DNA of 64,000 nt from Thermosulfurimonas marina (GCF_012317585.1 NZ_CP042909.1:992001-1056000); one strand, 5' to 3'. Positions 35,019-44,306 are shown, counted from the stretch's first letter. Translations and numbers: made by a program. The notes: generated by a model from the letters alone, not told the origin.

Positions 35019-36134
35019 ATGCCCGTGCCTCTTCTTGATCTTAAGCGTGACTGGCCGGAGATCCGCGAGGAGGTGGAGGCCGGCTGGCGGCGGGTGACGG
35101 AGACCATGCGGCTTCTCAACGGGGAAAACCTTCTGGCCTTTGAGGAGGAGGTGGCCCGGTTTTTCGGGGCCCGTTTTGCCTTCGGAGTGGGTTCCGGGAC
35201 CGCGGCCCTTTGGCTGGCTCTTTTAGCCTGCGGGGTCGGTCCGGGGGATGAGGTCCTCATCCAGGCCAACGGTTTTGTAGCCGATGTGGAGGCCGTCCTC
35301 TGGGCCGGGGCGCGTCCGGTGCTGGTAGAGTCCGAGGAGGAGTTTTTCGGGCCGGATCCCGAGGCCGTGGAGCGGGCCCTCGGTCCCCGCACCAAGGCCC
35401 TCATCGTGGTCCATATGTACGGGCATCCGGCCCGTATTAAGGAGCTTTCGGAGATCTGCGCCCGCCATGGGCTAATCCTCATCGAAGACGCCTCTCACGC
35501 CCACGGAGCCGAATACCAAGGTCGCAAGGTCGGGACCTTCGGGAAGGTGGGCTGTTTCAGTTGTGGGCCGGTTAAAAACCTGAACGCTCTGGGAGATGCG
35601 GGCTTCGTGCTTACGGACGATGAAGAAGTGGCCTATCGCCTGCGCTATCTTCGGGTGCACGGCCAGGTGCGGAAAAACGATCATCAGTTTTACGGATTTA
35701 ACAGCCGACTGGACGAGATCCAGGCCGTAGTCCTGAGGGCCAGACTTAAACGCCTTTCGGCCAAAAACGAGCGCCGGCGGGAGATCGCCGAGCTCTACCG
35801 ACGCGAGCTTTCGGGGATCTCCGACCTTAAACTTCCTCCGAAAGACGGCCCCGAACGTCTAAGTGTTTATCACCGGTTTGTGGTCTTTACTCCGCGACGG
35901 GACGAACTGCAGGCCTTCCTCAAGGAACGAGGGATCGGCACCGGGGTCTATTATCCCATACCCCTCCACCTCCAGCCCGCCTGGAGGGCCGCCGGTTTTC
36001 CGGATTTCCCCGAAGGGACCTTTCCGGTGGCCGAAAGACTCTGTCGGGAAGGACTGGCTCTTCCCATGTTTGCGGAGATGACCGAAGGCGAAATTCAGGA
36101 AGTTATTGAGGCGGTAAAGGCCTTTTTCAGATGA
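35019..36134 (+). CDS. DegT/DnrJ/EryC1-family sugar aminotransferase
   Basis: This 371-residue PLP enzyme transfers an amino group to a keto-sugar nucleotide. Landmarks are GSGTAALWLAL (about residues 55-65), EDASHAHGAEYQGRKVG, and the PLP lysine in GPVKNLNALGDAGF (about 186-199). The C-terminal motif RGIGTGVYYPIPLHLQPA fixes the sugar. Following a Gfo/Idh dehydrogenase it probably makes a 3-amino sugar nucleotide (GnnB/WlbE-like); in a lipid A setting this is also analogous to ArnB. Its end overlaps the GT2 gene at ATGA. Confidence 0.9.
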   Translation: MPVPLLDLKRDWPEIREEVEAGWRRVTETMRLLNGENLLAFEEEVARFFGARFAFGVGSGTAALWLALLACGVGPGDEVLIQANGFVADVEAVLWAGARPVLVESEEEFFGPDPEAVERALGPRTKALIVVHMYGHPARIKELSEICARHGLILIEDASHAHGAEYQGRKVGTFGKVGCFSCGPVKNLNALGDAGFVLTDDEEVAYRLRYLRVHGQVRKNDHQFYGFNSRLDEIQAVVLRARLKRLSAKNERRREIAELYRRELSGISDLKLPPKDGPERLSVYHRFVVFTPRRDELQAFLKERGIGTGVYYPIPLHLQPAWRAAGFPDFPEGTFPVAERLCREGLALPMFAEMTEGEIQEVIEAVKAFFR

Positions 36135-37018
36135 TCTCCGTGGTCATCCCCGTCCACAACGAGGAAAAGAATATCGAGCCTCTTTTTCGAGAGATCGTCG
36201 CCGCCCTTGAACCCCTCGGGGAGCCTTTTGAGGTCCTCTTCGTGAATGACGGAAGCACCGACGGCACCGCCGAGGTTCTGCGCCGTCTGAAAGAGCGTGA
36301 CTCTCGGGTGCGGGTGCTTACCATGGACCGCAATCGGGGTGAGGCCGCGGCCTTGACCGCCGGCTTTTTCCATGCCCGGGGCGAGATCGTGGCCAGTATG
36401 GACGGCGACGGCCAGAACGACCCCGCCTATCTTCCGGAGATGATCCGAAGGCTCCGGGAGGGAGGCTACGCCGTGGTCTCGGGCTGGCGTATGAAGCGCA
36501 AGGAGCCCCTTCTTACCCGGCGCCTTCCCTCCTGGATCGCCAACCGGATTATCGGTCTGGTCACCGGTTTGAGGGTGCACGATAACGGTTGTAGTCTCAA
36601 GGTCTATCGGGCAGAGGTGGTCAAGAGGGTGCAGATCCCTCACGGATTTCACCGGTTTATCCCGGCCATTTTCGGGGTGAAAAACCACGAGGTGGCCGAG
36701 GTGCGCATCCTGGATCGTCCCCGCCGCTTCGGCCGCACCCACTACGGCCTCAAGCGCACCTTTGAGGTCCTTCGTGAACTGCTTACCATTCGGTTCGTCT
36801 TGGGGAATCGGGTTTTTTACGAAAAGGCGCTTCTGGCAGGCGGGTTAATCTCCGGGCTTTTGGCCGTAATTTCTCTTCTAAGCTCCCACAGACCTTTCTG
36901 GGCCCCCGGAGCCTTTCTGGGCGGCTCTTTCCTTTTCTTTTTTGTTTGGCACAATCTCCGCCGCTTCAATCAGGCCCAAAAGGAAGGAGTCTTTCATGTT
37001 CGAGAATTGGAGATTTAA
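36131..37018 (+). CDS. Polyprenyl-phosphate sugar transferase, GT2 (ArnC/DPM-like)
   Basis: This 295-residue protein has a GT-A fold: VVIPVHNEEKNI, VNDGSTDGT, the DxD-like DGDGQNDP (about residues 92-99) and SGWRMKRKEP. Two C-terminal membrane helices (about 236-257 and 261-280) follow. This layout is that of ArnC, which loads an amino sugar on undecaprenyl phosphate, and of dolichol-phosphate mannosyltransferase. The product would then feed the ArnT-like transferases encoded at the start of the operon. The order ArnT, ArnT, dehydrogenase, aminotransferase, GT2 supports an Arn-like pathway. Confidence 0.88.
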   Translation: MISVVIPVHNEEKNIEPLFREIVAALEPLGEPFEVLFVNDGSTDGTAEVLRRLKERDSRVRVLTMDRNRGEAAALTAGFFHARGEIVASMDGDGQNDPAYLPEMIRRLREGGYAVVSGWRMKRKEPLLTRRLPSWIANRIIGLVTGLRVHDNGCSLKVYRAEVVKRVQIPHGFHRFIPAIFGVKNHEVAEVRILDRPRRFGRTHYGLKRTFEVLRELLTIRFVLGNRVFYEKALLAGGLISGLLAVISLLSSHRPFWAPGAFLGGSFLFFFVWHNLRRFNQAQKEGVFHVRELEI

Positions 37019-37038
37019 ATACTACCAGTTTATTAAAA

Positions 37039-38316
37039 ATGACACCTAGTAACCGTGCTTTCATAAAAGAAAATCACAAATTTTTAGAGTTATTGTGGAT
37101 CATTGTCTATGCCGGTTTCTGGATCTCGGTCTTTTTTAAACATATGAGAGGTCTTCTTTATGTTGCGGGTTTTTTGGGAATTTTTTTACTTTTCTTTTAT
37201 AGAAAATCTATCTTCATTTGGAGCAAATCTTTTATAAATGTTGCTATTATTTTGCTGTTATTTTTGGCTTCTCTTCTTCCTGGTATTTTCTTGAGTCCTT
37301 TTCCTTGGGCTTCTGTGGATGCTTACTGTTTAAACTATTTCTTTCATGTGGTCCTCTTTTTTCTTTTAATTGCGAGATTCTCTCTGGTTTCCTCTTCAGG
37401 ATTCTCTCTGTGGCCTATTCCTTTTATGCTCCTTCTGGTAGCTTTCTTTCATTATGTGCTTATGGCTTACGAGGGATGTTTTTATAATTTCGTCTGCTGG
37501 TTACAGGCCGGAATGTCCTTGATGGAGGCCTCTTGGCTTAAGGGGTTGGTGAGTACTTCTTCAGCTTTTACTTTTACTTTTTTCCTTTTCGGAGGTCTTT
37601 CTTTAAAACTTTGTCGGCATCGTAAGATCTTGATGATTGGCTCTTTTCTATCTTTATTTTTTCTTTTTTGGTTTGCGCGCCGGGCGGCTATCTTGGGATT
37701 ATTTGTAGGATTGGTGATGGCAGGACTCCTTTGTCCCTCTAGAAAAATTTTTCGAACAACTTTGATAATGACTTGTCTGTTAGGGATGGTTTTAGCGGGT
37801 TTGCTTGCGTATCCTCTTGCTCGTAAGACTCTTTTGTTGAGGGGCGATAAAATTGACCTGATCCTTTCAGGGTCTCGGGAAGATCTTGCTCGTTCCGGTT
37901 CATTAGGAATGCGGCTTTACATCTGGCCGCTCTATCTGAAAGAGGCCTCAAAGAGGATTTTCAAGGGTACGGGGCTTGGCCGGCGGGTACAAAAAAGGGT
38001 TCTTTCCGATTTGAATAGGCGGGCCCTGAATCTGGAACATGCCCACAACTTGTTTTTAAATATGTGGCTCCAGGCCGGGCTCTTTCCGGTGTTTTTGTTC
38101 GTGATTTTTTACGGTTTGACCCTTAAGAGGGCCCTTTGGTGGCTCAAAAATTCTGGGGATCCGCTGGCGGTAGGAATGTTAGCCTTTTTGCTCGCCTTTC
38201 TCTTGATGTCTTTTTTTGAAGGGATGGAAGAGATGACCCGCTTTACCCCTTTTTGGATGGCCAGCGGAATAGTGTGGGGATATGCCGCTCCAGAAAGTAG
38301 CCTTCTTTCTCGATAG
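37039..38316 (+). CDS. O-antigen ligase-like membrane protein
   Basis: This 425-residue protein has about 11-12 hydrophobic helices and a large periplasmic loop containing GSREDLARSGSLGMRLYIWPLY and HAHNLFLNMWLQAG. These are typical of the WaaL/PF04932 ligase family, where the His in HNLFL is conserved. It would attach O-antigen or another polysaccharide to lipid A core. GC content drops sharply at its start compared with the preceding gene, suggesting horizontal acquisition. The ATG at 37039 has only a weak ribosome site. Its end overlaps the GT4 gene by 35 bases. Confidence 0.82.
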   Translation: MTPSNRAFIKENHKFLELLWIIVYAGFWISVFFKHMRGLLYVAGFLGIFLLFFYRKSIFIWSKSFINVAIILLLFLASLLPGIFLSPFPWASVDAYCLNYFFHVVLFFLLIARFSLVSSSGFSLWPIPFMLLLVAFFHYVLMAYEGCFYNFVCWLQAGMSLMEASWLKGLVSTSSAFTFTFFLFGGLSLKLCRHRKILMIGSFLSLFFLFWFARRAAILGLFVGLVMAGLLCPSRKIFRTTLIMTCLLGMVLAGLLAYPLARKTLLLRGDKIDLILSGSREDLARSGSLGMRLYIWPLYLKEASKRIFKGTGLGRRVQKRVLSDLNRRALNLEHAHNLFLNMWLQAGLFPVFLFVIFYGLTLKRALWWLKNSGDPLAVGMLAFLLAFLLMSFFEGMEEMTRFTPFWMASGIVWGYAAPESSLLSR

Positions 38317-39418
38317 CCCTGAAAAGGGAAATCGCAGGCACCATATTCAACTCCGAGCCCTTAAGGAGGCAGGATTTCACCCCAAGGTAATTTTTCTTTC
38401 CGGGGATCCCTCTGGAAGCTACCTCGCCTTTAAGGGGCACAAGGAAACCTTTATCCCCCTATTCCTTTCGCGGGAGAAGGCCTTTCATCACTTTTCGTGG
38501 AAGGCCTTACAAAAATTGACCAGAGTCCTAAAAGAAGAAAATATTGAGGTAATTTGGACTCATCGCTGGCGCCTGTTGCGCTATTTAATCGGGGCTAAAT
38601 TTTTCGTTCCTCAGCTACGCATTGTTTACTACATAGTAATTAAAGGGTTTCTTCGTTCTCCAGGAAGGCGATTTTTCTTTAGGATATTCCATCCCCGGAT
38701 AGATAAAATTTTGGTAAATAGTCAGGCTCTCCTGAAGGAAGTTCAGGAATTGGGTTATCTTCCAGAACATAAGGTAGATCTTCTTTATTCTGCGATAGAA
38801 CCCCAAGAATTTGAAGTAAAGCTTTTTAAAAGCGAAGCCCGGAGGCTCTTTGGTTTGCCCGAAAGAGACTTTCTTTTCGGGATGGTGGCCCGGTTTCGGA
38901 AAGAAAAAGACCATGGGGGTCTGCTTGAAGCCTTTTTTCGTTTTCTTCAGACGGGAAGGAGGGCTCGATTAGTGCTGGTAGGGGATGGTCCCCTCGAGGA
39001 CCTAATGCGGAAAAAGGCCAGGAAGTTACACATAGATAAGCAAGTACATTTCTTAGGAAGAATTCCTCTTTCCAAAGTACCGTCCCTCCTGAAAGCCCTG
39101 GATGTTTTTGTCTATCCGACCTTTCGTGAGGGAATGCCTATGGCGGTCATGGAAGCTATGGCTGCAGGGTTGCCCATAATTGCTACCGAAGCAGAAGGCT
39201 TGTCAGATCTCTTTGATTCATCTCTGACGTTTGGGAAGCTTCTTCCTCCTGGAAATCCCGAACTTCTGGCGCAGGCCCTCGTAGAACTTTACGACTTGGG
39301 GGAAGAAAAGCGAGCTCAACTGGGGGAGGCGGCCCGGCGGCGCATTCTAGAGGCCTTCTCCCCGGAGGTTTTGTCCCAGCGGACGATAGAAATAGTCACC
39401 CACCTCATGAAGACCTGA
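38282..39418 (+). CDS. Glycosyltransferase family 4
   Basis: This 378-residue GT-B enzyme begins FFLDSPEKGNRRHHIQLRAL, typical of retaining GT4 proteins working on polysaccharide or LPS. The C-terminal Rossmann half has FLFGMVARFRKEKDHGGLLEAF, the loop LVLVGDGPLEDLM, and the sugar-nucleotide-binding region VYPTFREGMPMAVMEAMAAG (about residues 278-297), with the EX7E motif E-GMPMAVM-E. It ends the rightward operon. Its stop overlaps the end of a convergent, disrupted gene by 14 bases. GC is lower than in the flanking core genes. Confidence 0.9.
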   Translation: MPLQKVAFFLDSPEKGNRRHHIQLRALKEAGFHPKVIFLSGDPSGSYLAFKGHKETFIPLFLSREKAFHHFSWKALQKLTRVLKEENIEVIWTHRWRLLRYLIGAKFFVPQLRIVYYIVIKGFLRSPGRRFFFRIFHPRIDKILVNSQALLKEVQELGYLPEHKVDLLYSAIEPQEFEVKLFKSEARRLFGLPERDFLFGMVARFRKEKDHGGLLEAFFRFLQTGRRARLVLVGDGPLEDLMRKKARKLHIDKQVHFLGRIPLSKVPSLLKALDVFVYPTFREGMPMAVMEAMAAGLPIIATEAEGLSDLFDSSLTFGKLLPPGNPELLAQALVELYDLGEEKRAQLGEAARRRILEAFSPEVLSQRTIEIVTHLMKT

Positions 39419-39639
39419 GATAGCGATTGTGGTTATACCAGGCCGAAAGGAGATAGAGCCTTACCCAAAGTTTGCGGTTCAAACGGTCTCCTTCTCGGGC
39501 TCGTCGATCCAAGCGGTCGAAGACCTTTCTTATTCCTTGAGGGGCCCACAAAGCACATTCTAAGATTTCTTCCATCGCTTTTTTGCGCATTTTCTGCAAA
39601 AACAGATAAGCGTTGAAGCCGTAAGAATACTTTCCGGTA

Positions 39640-39660
39640 GTGTTTCACAAATTGTGTCCG
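39640..39660 (+). repeat. Left terminal inverted repeat of the IS256-type element
   Basis: This 21-base end starts GTGTTTCACAA and finishes TGTGTCCG. It matches the reverse complement of the right end except at four internal positions. Confidence 0.8.
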
Positions 39661-39732
39661 AGGGGGTAAATAAAGAGGCCTTCCTCCTTGCGATAATAAG
39701 TGGGAGTCAAACCAAAGGGAAGGAGGAAGGCC

Positions 39733-40881
39733 ATGCAGGACAGAGAAATTATAGAAAAGCTGGAGGACCTCATCAAGGAGGCCATTAAAAGCGTGATTGA
39801 GCGACTGGCTATTGAGGAAAGAAGCCTTTACCTTGAGGAACACCCTGAAACCAAAGGCAATGGTTTCTACTCTCGCTCCCTTCTCACCAAATACGGGCCT
39901 ATTGAAGGCCTTATGGTTCCCAGAACTCGAGATGGAAACTTTAGAGCTCAGATTCTACCTCCTCCAAGGAGAAGAGCCGGTCTCGACTTGGGAGAAGCTG
40001 TATTGGCCTTGTACGCTTCGGGAGCCAGTACCAGGGCGGTTTCAAGATTTATCGAGACCATTTACGGGGCTTACTATTCGCCAGCCAGTATAAGCAGACT
40101 AACGGAGGTAGCCGAGGACCAAATTGAGTCCTGGAGAAAGCGAAGGCTTTCGGAGGAATACTTTGCCCTTTATCTGGATGCTACTTTTCTGCCGGTGAGG
40201 AGAGGAACTGTGGCCAGGGAGCCGGTGTATCTGGCTTTGGGGATAAGGCGAGATGGGACCAGAGAGATTGTGGGCTTTTGGACCAGTGGAGGGGAAGGTG
40301 AGAGCGCTCTGGTTTATCAGGAAATTTTCAACGAACTGCGCGAAAGAGGTCTCAAGAGGATTGAGGTGGTCATAGGGGACGGGCTATCAGGCTTGAAGGA
40401 GGCGGTTCTCAGGGTTTATCCTGGGGCCAGGTTTCAGAGATGCGTTCTTCACAGTCTCAAGTATAGCCTGAGGAAGGTTCGGAGGTCTCACCGAGAGGCG
40501 CTGGCTCAGGATTTGAGGAAAATTTATCGGGCTGGGAGGAGGTCCGAGGCCCTGGAGGCCTTCAGGGCTTTCAAGGCCCGGTGGCAAGGGAAGTATCCGG
40601 AAGTAGTGAAGCACTGGGAGGAGAACCTCGAGGATCTCTTGGTTTTTCTGGAATATCCGGAGCCTATTCGGAATTATATTTACACCACGAATCAGCTTGA
40701 AAGGCTGATTAAAGAGGTCAAGCGCAGGACCAAGGTGATAGAGGTTTTCTGTGAGCCTGGGGCACTTTACAAGGTAGTCTATCTGGTGCTTAGGGGTCTA
40801 GAGGAGAAATACCGTTCGCGAAAACTGAGAGGTTTTGAGGATCTTATGGAGGAAGGCCTCTTATCCTGCGGACACAGTTGA
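39733..40881 (+). CDS. IS256/mutator-family transposase
   Basis: This 382-residue DDE transposase has its catalytic residues in ALYLDATFLP, VIGDGLSGLKE and TTNQLERLIKEVKRR, and the mutator signature around CVLHSLKYSLRKV. ATG at 39733 is preferred over an upstream GTG because GGAAGGAGGAAGG lies just before it and the protein then begins MQDREIIEKLEDLIKEA. The stop lies inside the right inverted repeat. The frame is intact, so the element may still be mobile. Confidence 0.93.
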   Translation: MQDREIIEKLEDLIKEAIKSVIERLAIEERSLYLEEHPETKGNGFYSRSLLTKYGPIEGLMVPRTRDGNFRAQILPPPRRRAGLDLGEAVLALYASGASTRAVSRFIETIYGAYYSPASISRLTEVAEDQIESWRKRRLSEEYFALYLDATFLPVRRGTVAREPVYLALGIRRDGTREIVGFWTSGGEGESALVYQEIFNELRERGLKRIEVVIGDGLSGLKEAVLRVYPGARFQRCVLHSLKYSLRKVRRSHREALAQDLRKIYRAGRRSEALEAFRAFKARWQGKYPEVVKHWEENLEDLLVFLEYPEPIRNYIYTTNQLERLIKEVKRRTKVIEVFCEPGALYKVVYLVLRGLEEKYRSRKLRGFEDLMEEGLLSCGHS

Positions 40882-40889
40882 CGAAACAC
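40869..40889 (-). repeat. Right terminal inverted repeat of the IS256-type element
   Basis: This 21-base end reads CGGACACAGTT to GAAACAC on the plus strand and contains the transposase stop region. Its reverse complement matches the left end at 17 of 21 positions. Confidence 0.8.
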
Positions 40890-42036
40890 TATGATATTTT
40901 TCGGGAAGGCGCCCTATATAAGAGGCTACCTCTGGGGCTGTCCACGGAAGAATGAGATTTGCTCGATAGACCGCAGCAAAGTTTCGTGCCTTGCGCAAAA
41001 CGAGATCAAATTCGAAATTGGGCCCCCACAGATCGGCCTTAAGGTCAAAATAATCCCAGTCTTTATGTCTTTGGTCTTGGGCCTTCCAGTAATCTAATAG
41101 GTTTTCAGTCTCGGGATAAATGAGTCGGGCATCCCGGAGGGTAAGCCCCCAGGCTCCCACCATTTCGCTTCGTGTTCGAGCTATTTTTTTGTAAGGGATT
41201 GCCCGTGGGAAGCCTTTCAGCCAAAGGCCGCAGAAAAAGGAAGGAGGGATAAATTTTTTGTCGGTAATATTCGACAGGACGGGGCACATGGCCGAAATAG
41301 ATGTCATTTCCACTTCCATCAATAACGTTGGTTCCGGAAAAATCTACCTCGAGGGCATAGAGGGGATAGGCTAGAGAGGCTCCATCCACACAGGGTAGGG
41401 GAATTTCTCGAAAGAATCTTCCGATTTCTCTAAGAATGGAAGGGGAGATCTTCTGGGGGACTGGTAATCGGCGGTGACGAAAGCCCAACCGCTTAGCAAT
41501 TTTTTCCGCCACCGGACTTTCATCTTTGTAATCTCCAGTAGAGAGAGTAAGACAGGTAAGATCCCGGAACCCTGCTTCATGGAGGGCCAAAGCGATGGTA
41601 TTGCTATCTTTTCCCAAACTCTGGAAAAGATAAACCGGGGCCTGGGGGCGCCACCCCCGAAAGACTGCTTCGGCCAGGAGAGAAAGTAGTCGATTCTCGT
41701 CCGGCAAAAGAGATTGATCTCTTTCGGAAAGAGAAAAAGGAAAATAATGTCCAAAATGCAATATTAATTGGCCTTTTTCGGCATTAATTTCCACATAGTC
41801 CCCAATATTGAGAACAAATAGATTTTCGAAAATGGTCCAGGGGGTGGGGATAACTCCACTGAGCAGAAGAAAGGAAATCCCTCGGGGCGAAGGCCGGAGG
41901 GAGGGCCTTATTTGGGGGTGATGGTAAAGTTCCAAAAGGTCTTCGCTTACCCATACCCTTTGGCGATCGGGACTCCAGAAAAGGTAAAGGGGTCTTTCCC
42001 CTGCAAGAGGACCTTCTAGCTTCAAGGGGGTGTCTT

Positions 42037-42744
42037 TCAAAGTAATTTCTCGAACCATACCTTGAGCCATTCCTCTGGAATACCCTGTCGTCGTAAAGTG
42101 CGTCTTAAAACTTGGTAGTTTTTGAGGCGTAATTTTTGGGGAAGAGGTCTTCGGAAGAATTTTACTTGATCCAGATCGAAAAGGAGAGGTTCTTCTCCAG
42201 GACGGACTAAAAAGTTATTAACCTTTGTATCGCGAATATAGAGACCCGCTTCGTGAAGCTTCTGCAGTAGTTTCAGAATGTCTTGCATAAGGGACTCGAA
42301 CAAATTTCTTTCTTGGCGGGCTTTGTCCCATAGAGCAGGCAAGGTTTCAAATTCTAAATAATAAGGAGATAGAAGCCCTCCCCAGGCTTTTTGGCGGTAA
42401 GGATTTTTGAAGATAAAAAAACCCAGGGGAAGAATTACAGGAAACCCCCGTTCCGAGACCAGGAGGGCATTGAAGACGGCCTTAAAGGGGGGCCTATATT
42501 TCAATGGATATTTAAAGAGAAGTTTTGCTAGATTTTTTACATAAAAGATCTTCAAAAAGTAAAGTTTGTCCTCCAAGAGAATTTTTTCGGCTCGATGGAT
42601 CCGGCCCGCCTTGAGGCAGACTCTTTGTCCCGCTCCGTATAGTATATTTTCTAAGTGGGTCAAGACTCCCGGGCTCCGAGCCCAAAGATGGGCTTCAGCA
42701 GTAGCTTTTTGATGAATATAGAGATTTTTTAGGTTTTTTTCCAT
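42037..42744 (-). CDS. LPS kinase-like protein (Kdo/Wa-kinase fold)
   Basis: This 235-residue protein has a eukaryotic-like kinase fold reduced to its core, as in WaaP/KdkA lipopolysaccharide kinases. The catalytic loop is LHEAGLYIRDTKVNNFLV (about residues 166-183), with Asp as base and a conserved Asn. The metal-binding segment is LLFDLDQVKFF (about 190-200). The ATP-binding lysine region LYFLKIFYVKNLAKLLF is visible near residue 64. It likely phosphorylates an inner-core sugar. It is AT-rich, sits between GT39 (16-base overlap) and the broken asparagine synthase gene, and belongs to the leftward polysaccharide operon. Confidence 0.8.
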   Translation of the reverse strand: MEKNLKNLYIHQKATAEAHLWARSPGVLTHLENILYGAGQRVCLKAGRIHRAEKILLEDKLYFLKIFYVKNLAKLLFKYPLKYRPPFKAVFNALLVSERGFPVILPLGFFIFKNPYRQKAWGGLLSPYYLEFETLPALWDKARQERNLFESLMQDILKLLQKLHEAGLYIRDTKVNNFLVRPGEEPLLFDLDQVKFFRRPLPQKLRLKNYQVLRRTLRRQGIPEEWLKVWFEKLL

Positions 42745-44306
42745 AAAGTCAAAGGTCTGCGGCGGGCTTTAAAGTTTAAAAGGGGCTTAAATCCCTGAAG
42801 AGTTATTCCTTGAGGAGTTATTACCATTTTACATTTGTTAAGTTCGTTCGGGGATACCATCCTTATCCGGATTGGGGGAGAAGAAGTATAGCCCAAATAG
42901 TAGGTCAAATGAGGAGTATTTACTCCGTAGTCACAGAGAAGAGAGCCCCTGGAGAGGTATTTTTGGAGTAGGCGAGCGGCTCTGCGATAGTGGTCTCGAA
43001 AGCGATCCTGATAGGGAAAATAAACAGCGGAAAAGGCCAGTTTAGCCAGAAAAACAAAGACAAAAAGCCCCCATATTTTTTGCCGAGGGTCTCTGAGAAG
43101 GGACCATCCTATTCCTCCCAGAGAAAGAAGGCCCAGAAAAAATAATCCTCCTTCGTTTTCGTAAAGACGAAGTTTGTTCCAGGCACTTACAGCGAAAACA
43201 GGCCCTAAGAGGACCAAAACAATAACCAAGATTTTTAACGGCCATAGGATAACTTGAGGAATTTTGGATGTTTTTGCGGAATATTCCAAAACGGCAGAAA
43301 TCAGGAAGGTTAAGGCCCCTACCGTGGGTAAAAGATAACGCAGGCGGGCTCCAGGGGAAAGCCAGTAAAGGGGAAAGGATAGACCGACAAACAGCACAGA
43401 AAACAGGGCCAGGTTACGAAGAGGAACGGAAAGACTTTTTCTGAATTCTCGCGAAAAATATCCCAAGACAAAAAGGATCCAGGGAAGGTGGCCCTGAAGG
43501 TAGGCTAAGGGAAAGGAGAGCGCATGCCCCCAGAAACCCGAGGGTTCTAAAGGATTTTTTTTCGAAAGATACTCTCCTAGCCAGGCCCTGAGGATGGTGC
43601 GAGAGCCTACTTCGCGGGAGGCCGGAAGAAACCAGGCCAAGAAGATTAGGGCATAGATCCCCAACCCCGCAAGATGGGGAAGAGAGAAGAATTCCCGGAG
43701 GCGTTTTTTCCAAAGGAGATAAGGGAAGATAGGAGTATAGAAAAAGATCACCGCTTGAAAGGTCTTAGTGAGAGTGGCCAGAGCTGCTACCCCGAGTCCC
43801 ACGCTCCAGGCCCAGAAAGGTCTTCTACGGATTTCGTGAAAATAAAACCAGGAAAAGACGGAGACCGTTACCAGTAGGGTGTAAGTCATGTCGATTTCGG
43901 CCCGGCAGGCCTTGTCCAAGACCTCCGGGGTGGAAAGAAAGACCAGTCCGGGAAGGATCCAGAGAAGGCCGGGAGGACGGGCTACGGCCCGAAAAAGGAG
44001 GGCCAGGAAAAGGGCGGCCAGGGTGGCTGCGGTTACCGAAGAAAGCCGGGCTACAAATTCCGTGTGACTCCCAAAGAGCTTAAAAAAAACAATGAGCACC
44101 CAGTTATAGCCCGGAGGTTTCAGGAGGTAGGGACGGCCTTCGATATAGGGGATCAGGTAGTCCCCCCGTTCCATCATTTCCAGGGCCGCCACCACTCTGC
44201 GGGCGGCCTCTCCCTGAAACTCCCTTTCCCAAAGGAAAGGCAGATTTAAGGCCAGGGAATAGAGGATGATAGTGAAGATGCCGACAAGAAGGGTACGCCT
44301 ATCCAT
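42729..44306 (-). CDS. GT39/ArnT-like membrane glycosyltransferase
   Basis: This 525-residue protein with about 12 membrane helices has the first-loop signature FQGEAARRVVAALEMMERGD then YIEGRPYLLKPPGYNWVLI (about residues 35-75). The family moves sugars from polyprenyl-phosphate donors in the periplasm. A soluble C-terminal part (about 420-525) follows. It overlaps the neighbouring LPS kinase-like gene by 16 bases and the GT4 gene by 8 bases. It is the fourth ArnT-type transferase in the window, and the 3' half is AT-rich. Confidence 0.85.
   Translation of the reverse strand: MDRRTLLVGIFTIILYSLALNLPFLWEREFQGEAARRVVAALEMMERGDYLIPYIEGRPYLLKPPGYNWVLIVFFKLFGSHTEFVARLSSVTAATLAALFLALLFRAVARPPGLLWILPGLVFLSTPEVLDKACRAEIDMTYTLLVTVSVFSWFYFHEIRRRPFWAWSVGLGVAALATLTKTFQAVIFFYTPIFPYLLWKKRLREFFSLPHLAGLGIYALIFLAWFLPASREVGSRTILRAWLGEYLSKKNPLEPSGFWGHALSFPLAYLQGHLPWILFVLGYFSREFRKSLSVPLRNLALFSVLFVGLSFPLYWLSPGARLRYLLPTVGALTFLISAVLEYSAKTSKIPQVILWPLKILVIVLVLLGPVFAVSAWNKLRLYENEGGLFFLGLLSLGGIGWSLLRDPRQKIWGLFVFVFLAKLAFSAVYFPYQDRFRDHYRRAARLLQKYLSRGSLLCDYGVNTPHLTYYLGYTSSPPIRIRMVSPNELNKCKMVITPQGITLQGFKPLLNFKARRRPLTLWKKT

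Larger units (their letters stand above)
39640..40889 (+). mobile_element. IS256-family insertion sequence, 1250 bp
   Basis: A complete element is bounded by imperfect terminal inverted repeats of about 21 bases (17 of 21 positions match), starting GTGTTTC on the left and ending GAAACAC on the right. It contains one transposase gene reading rightward. It interrupts a leftward asparagine-synthase-like gene. No identical 8-9-base target duplication is visible at the junctions, so the copy may be old or its flanks may have been rearranged. Confidence 0.85.
39405..42058 (-). pseudogene. Asparagine synthase-like gene, frameshifted and split by an IS256-type element
   Basis: The minus strand encodes an asparagine-synthase-like protein of the kind found in capsule and O-antigen clusters. 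The N-terminal part (42058 to about 41210) has the PP-loop variant FQSLGKDSNTIALALHEAG and LTLSTGDYKDES. A one-base shift between about 41184 and 41209 moves the frame, after which KIARTRSEMVGAWG to IGRLPEKYH continues. The gene is then cut by an insertion element (39640-40889). The C-terminal remnant (KYSYGFNAYLFLQKMRKK to the stop at 39405) lies on the far side. The gene is non-functional as a single unit. Confidence 0.8.

Noticed and set aside
39623-40906. Target site duplication flanking the IS256-type element
   Set aside because: The eight bases on either side (TTCCGGTA and TATGATAT) do not match, so no duplication is claimed.
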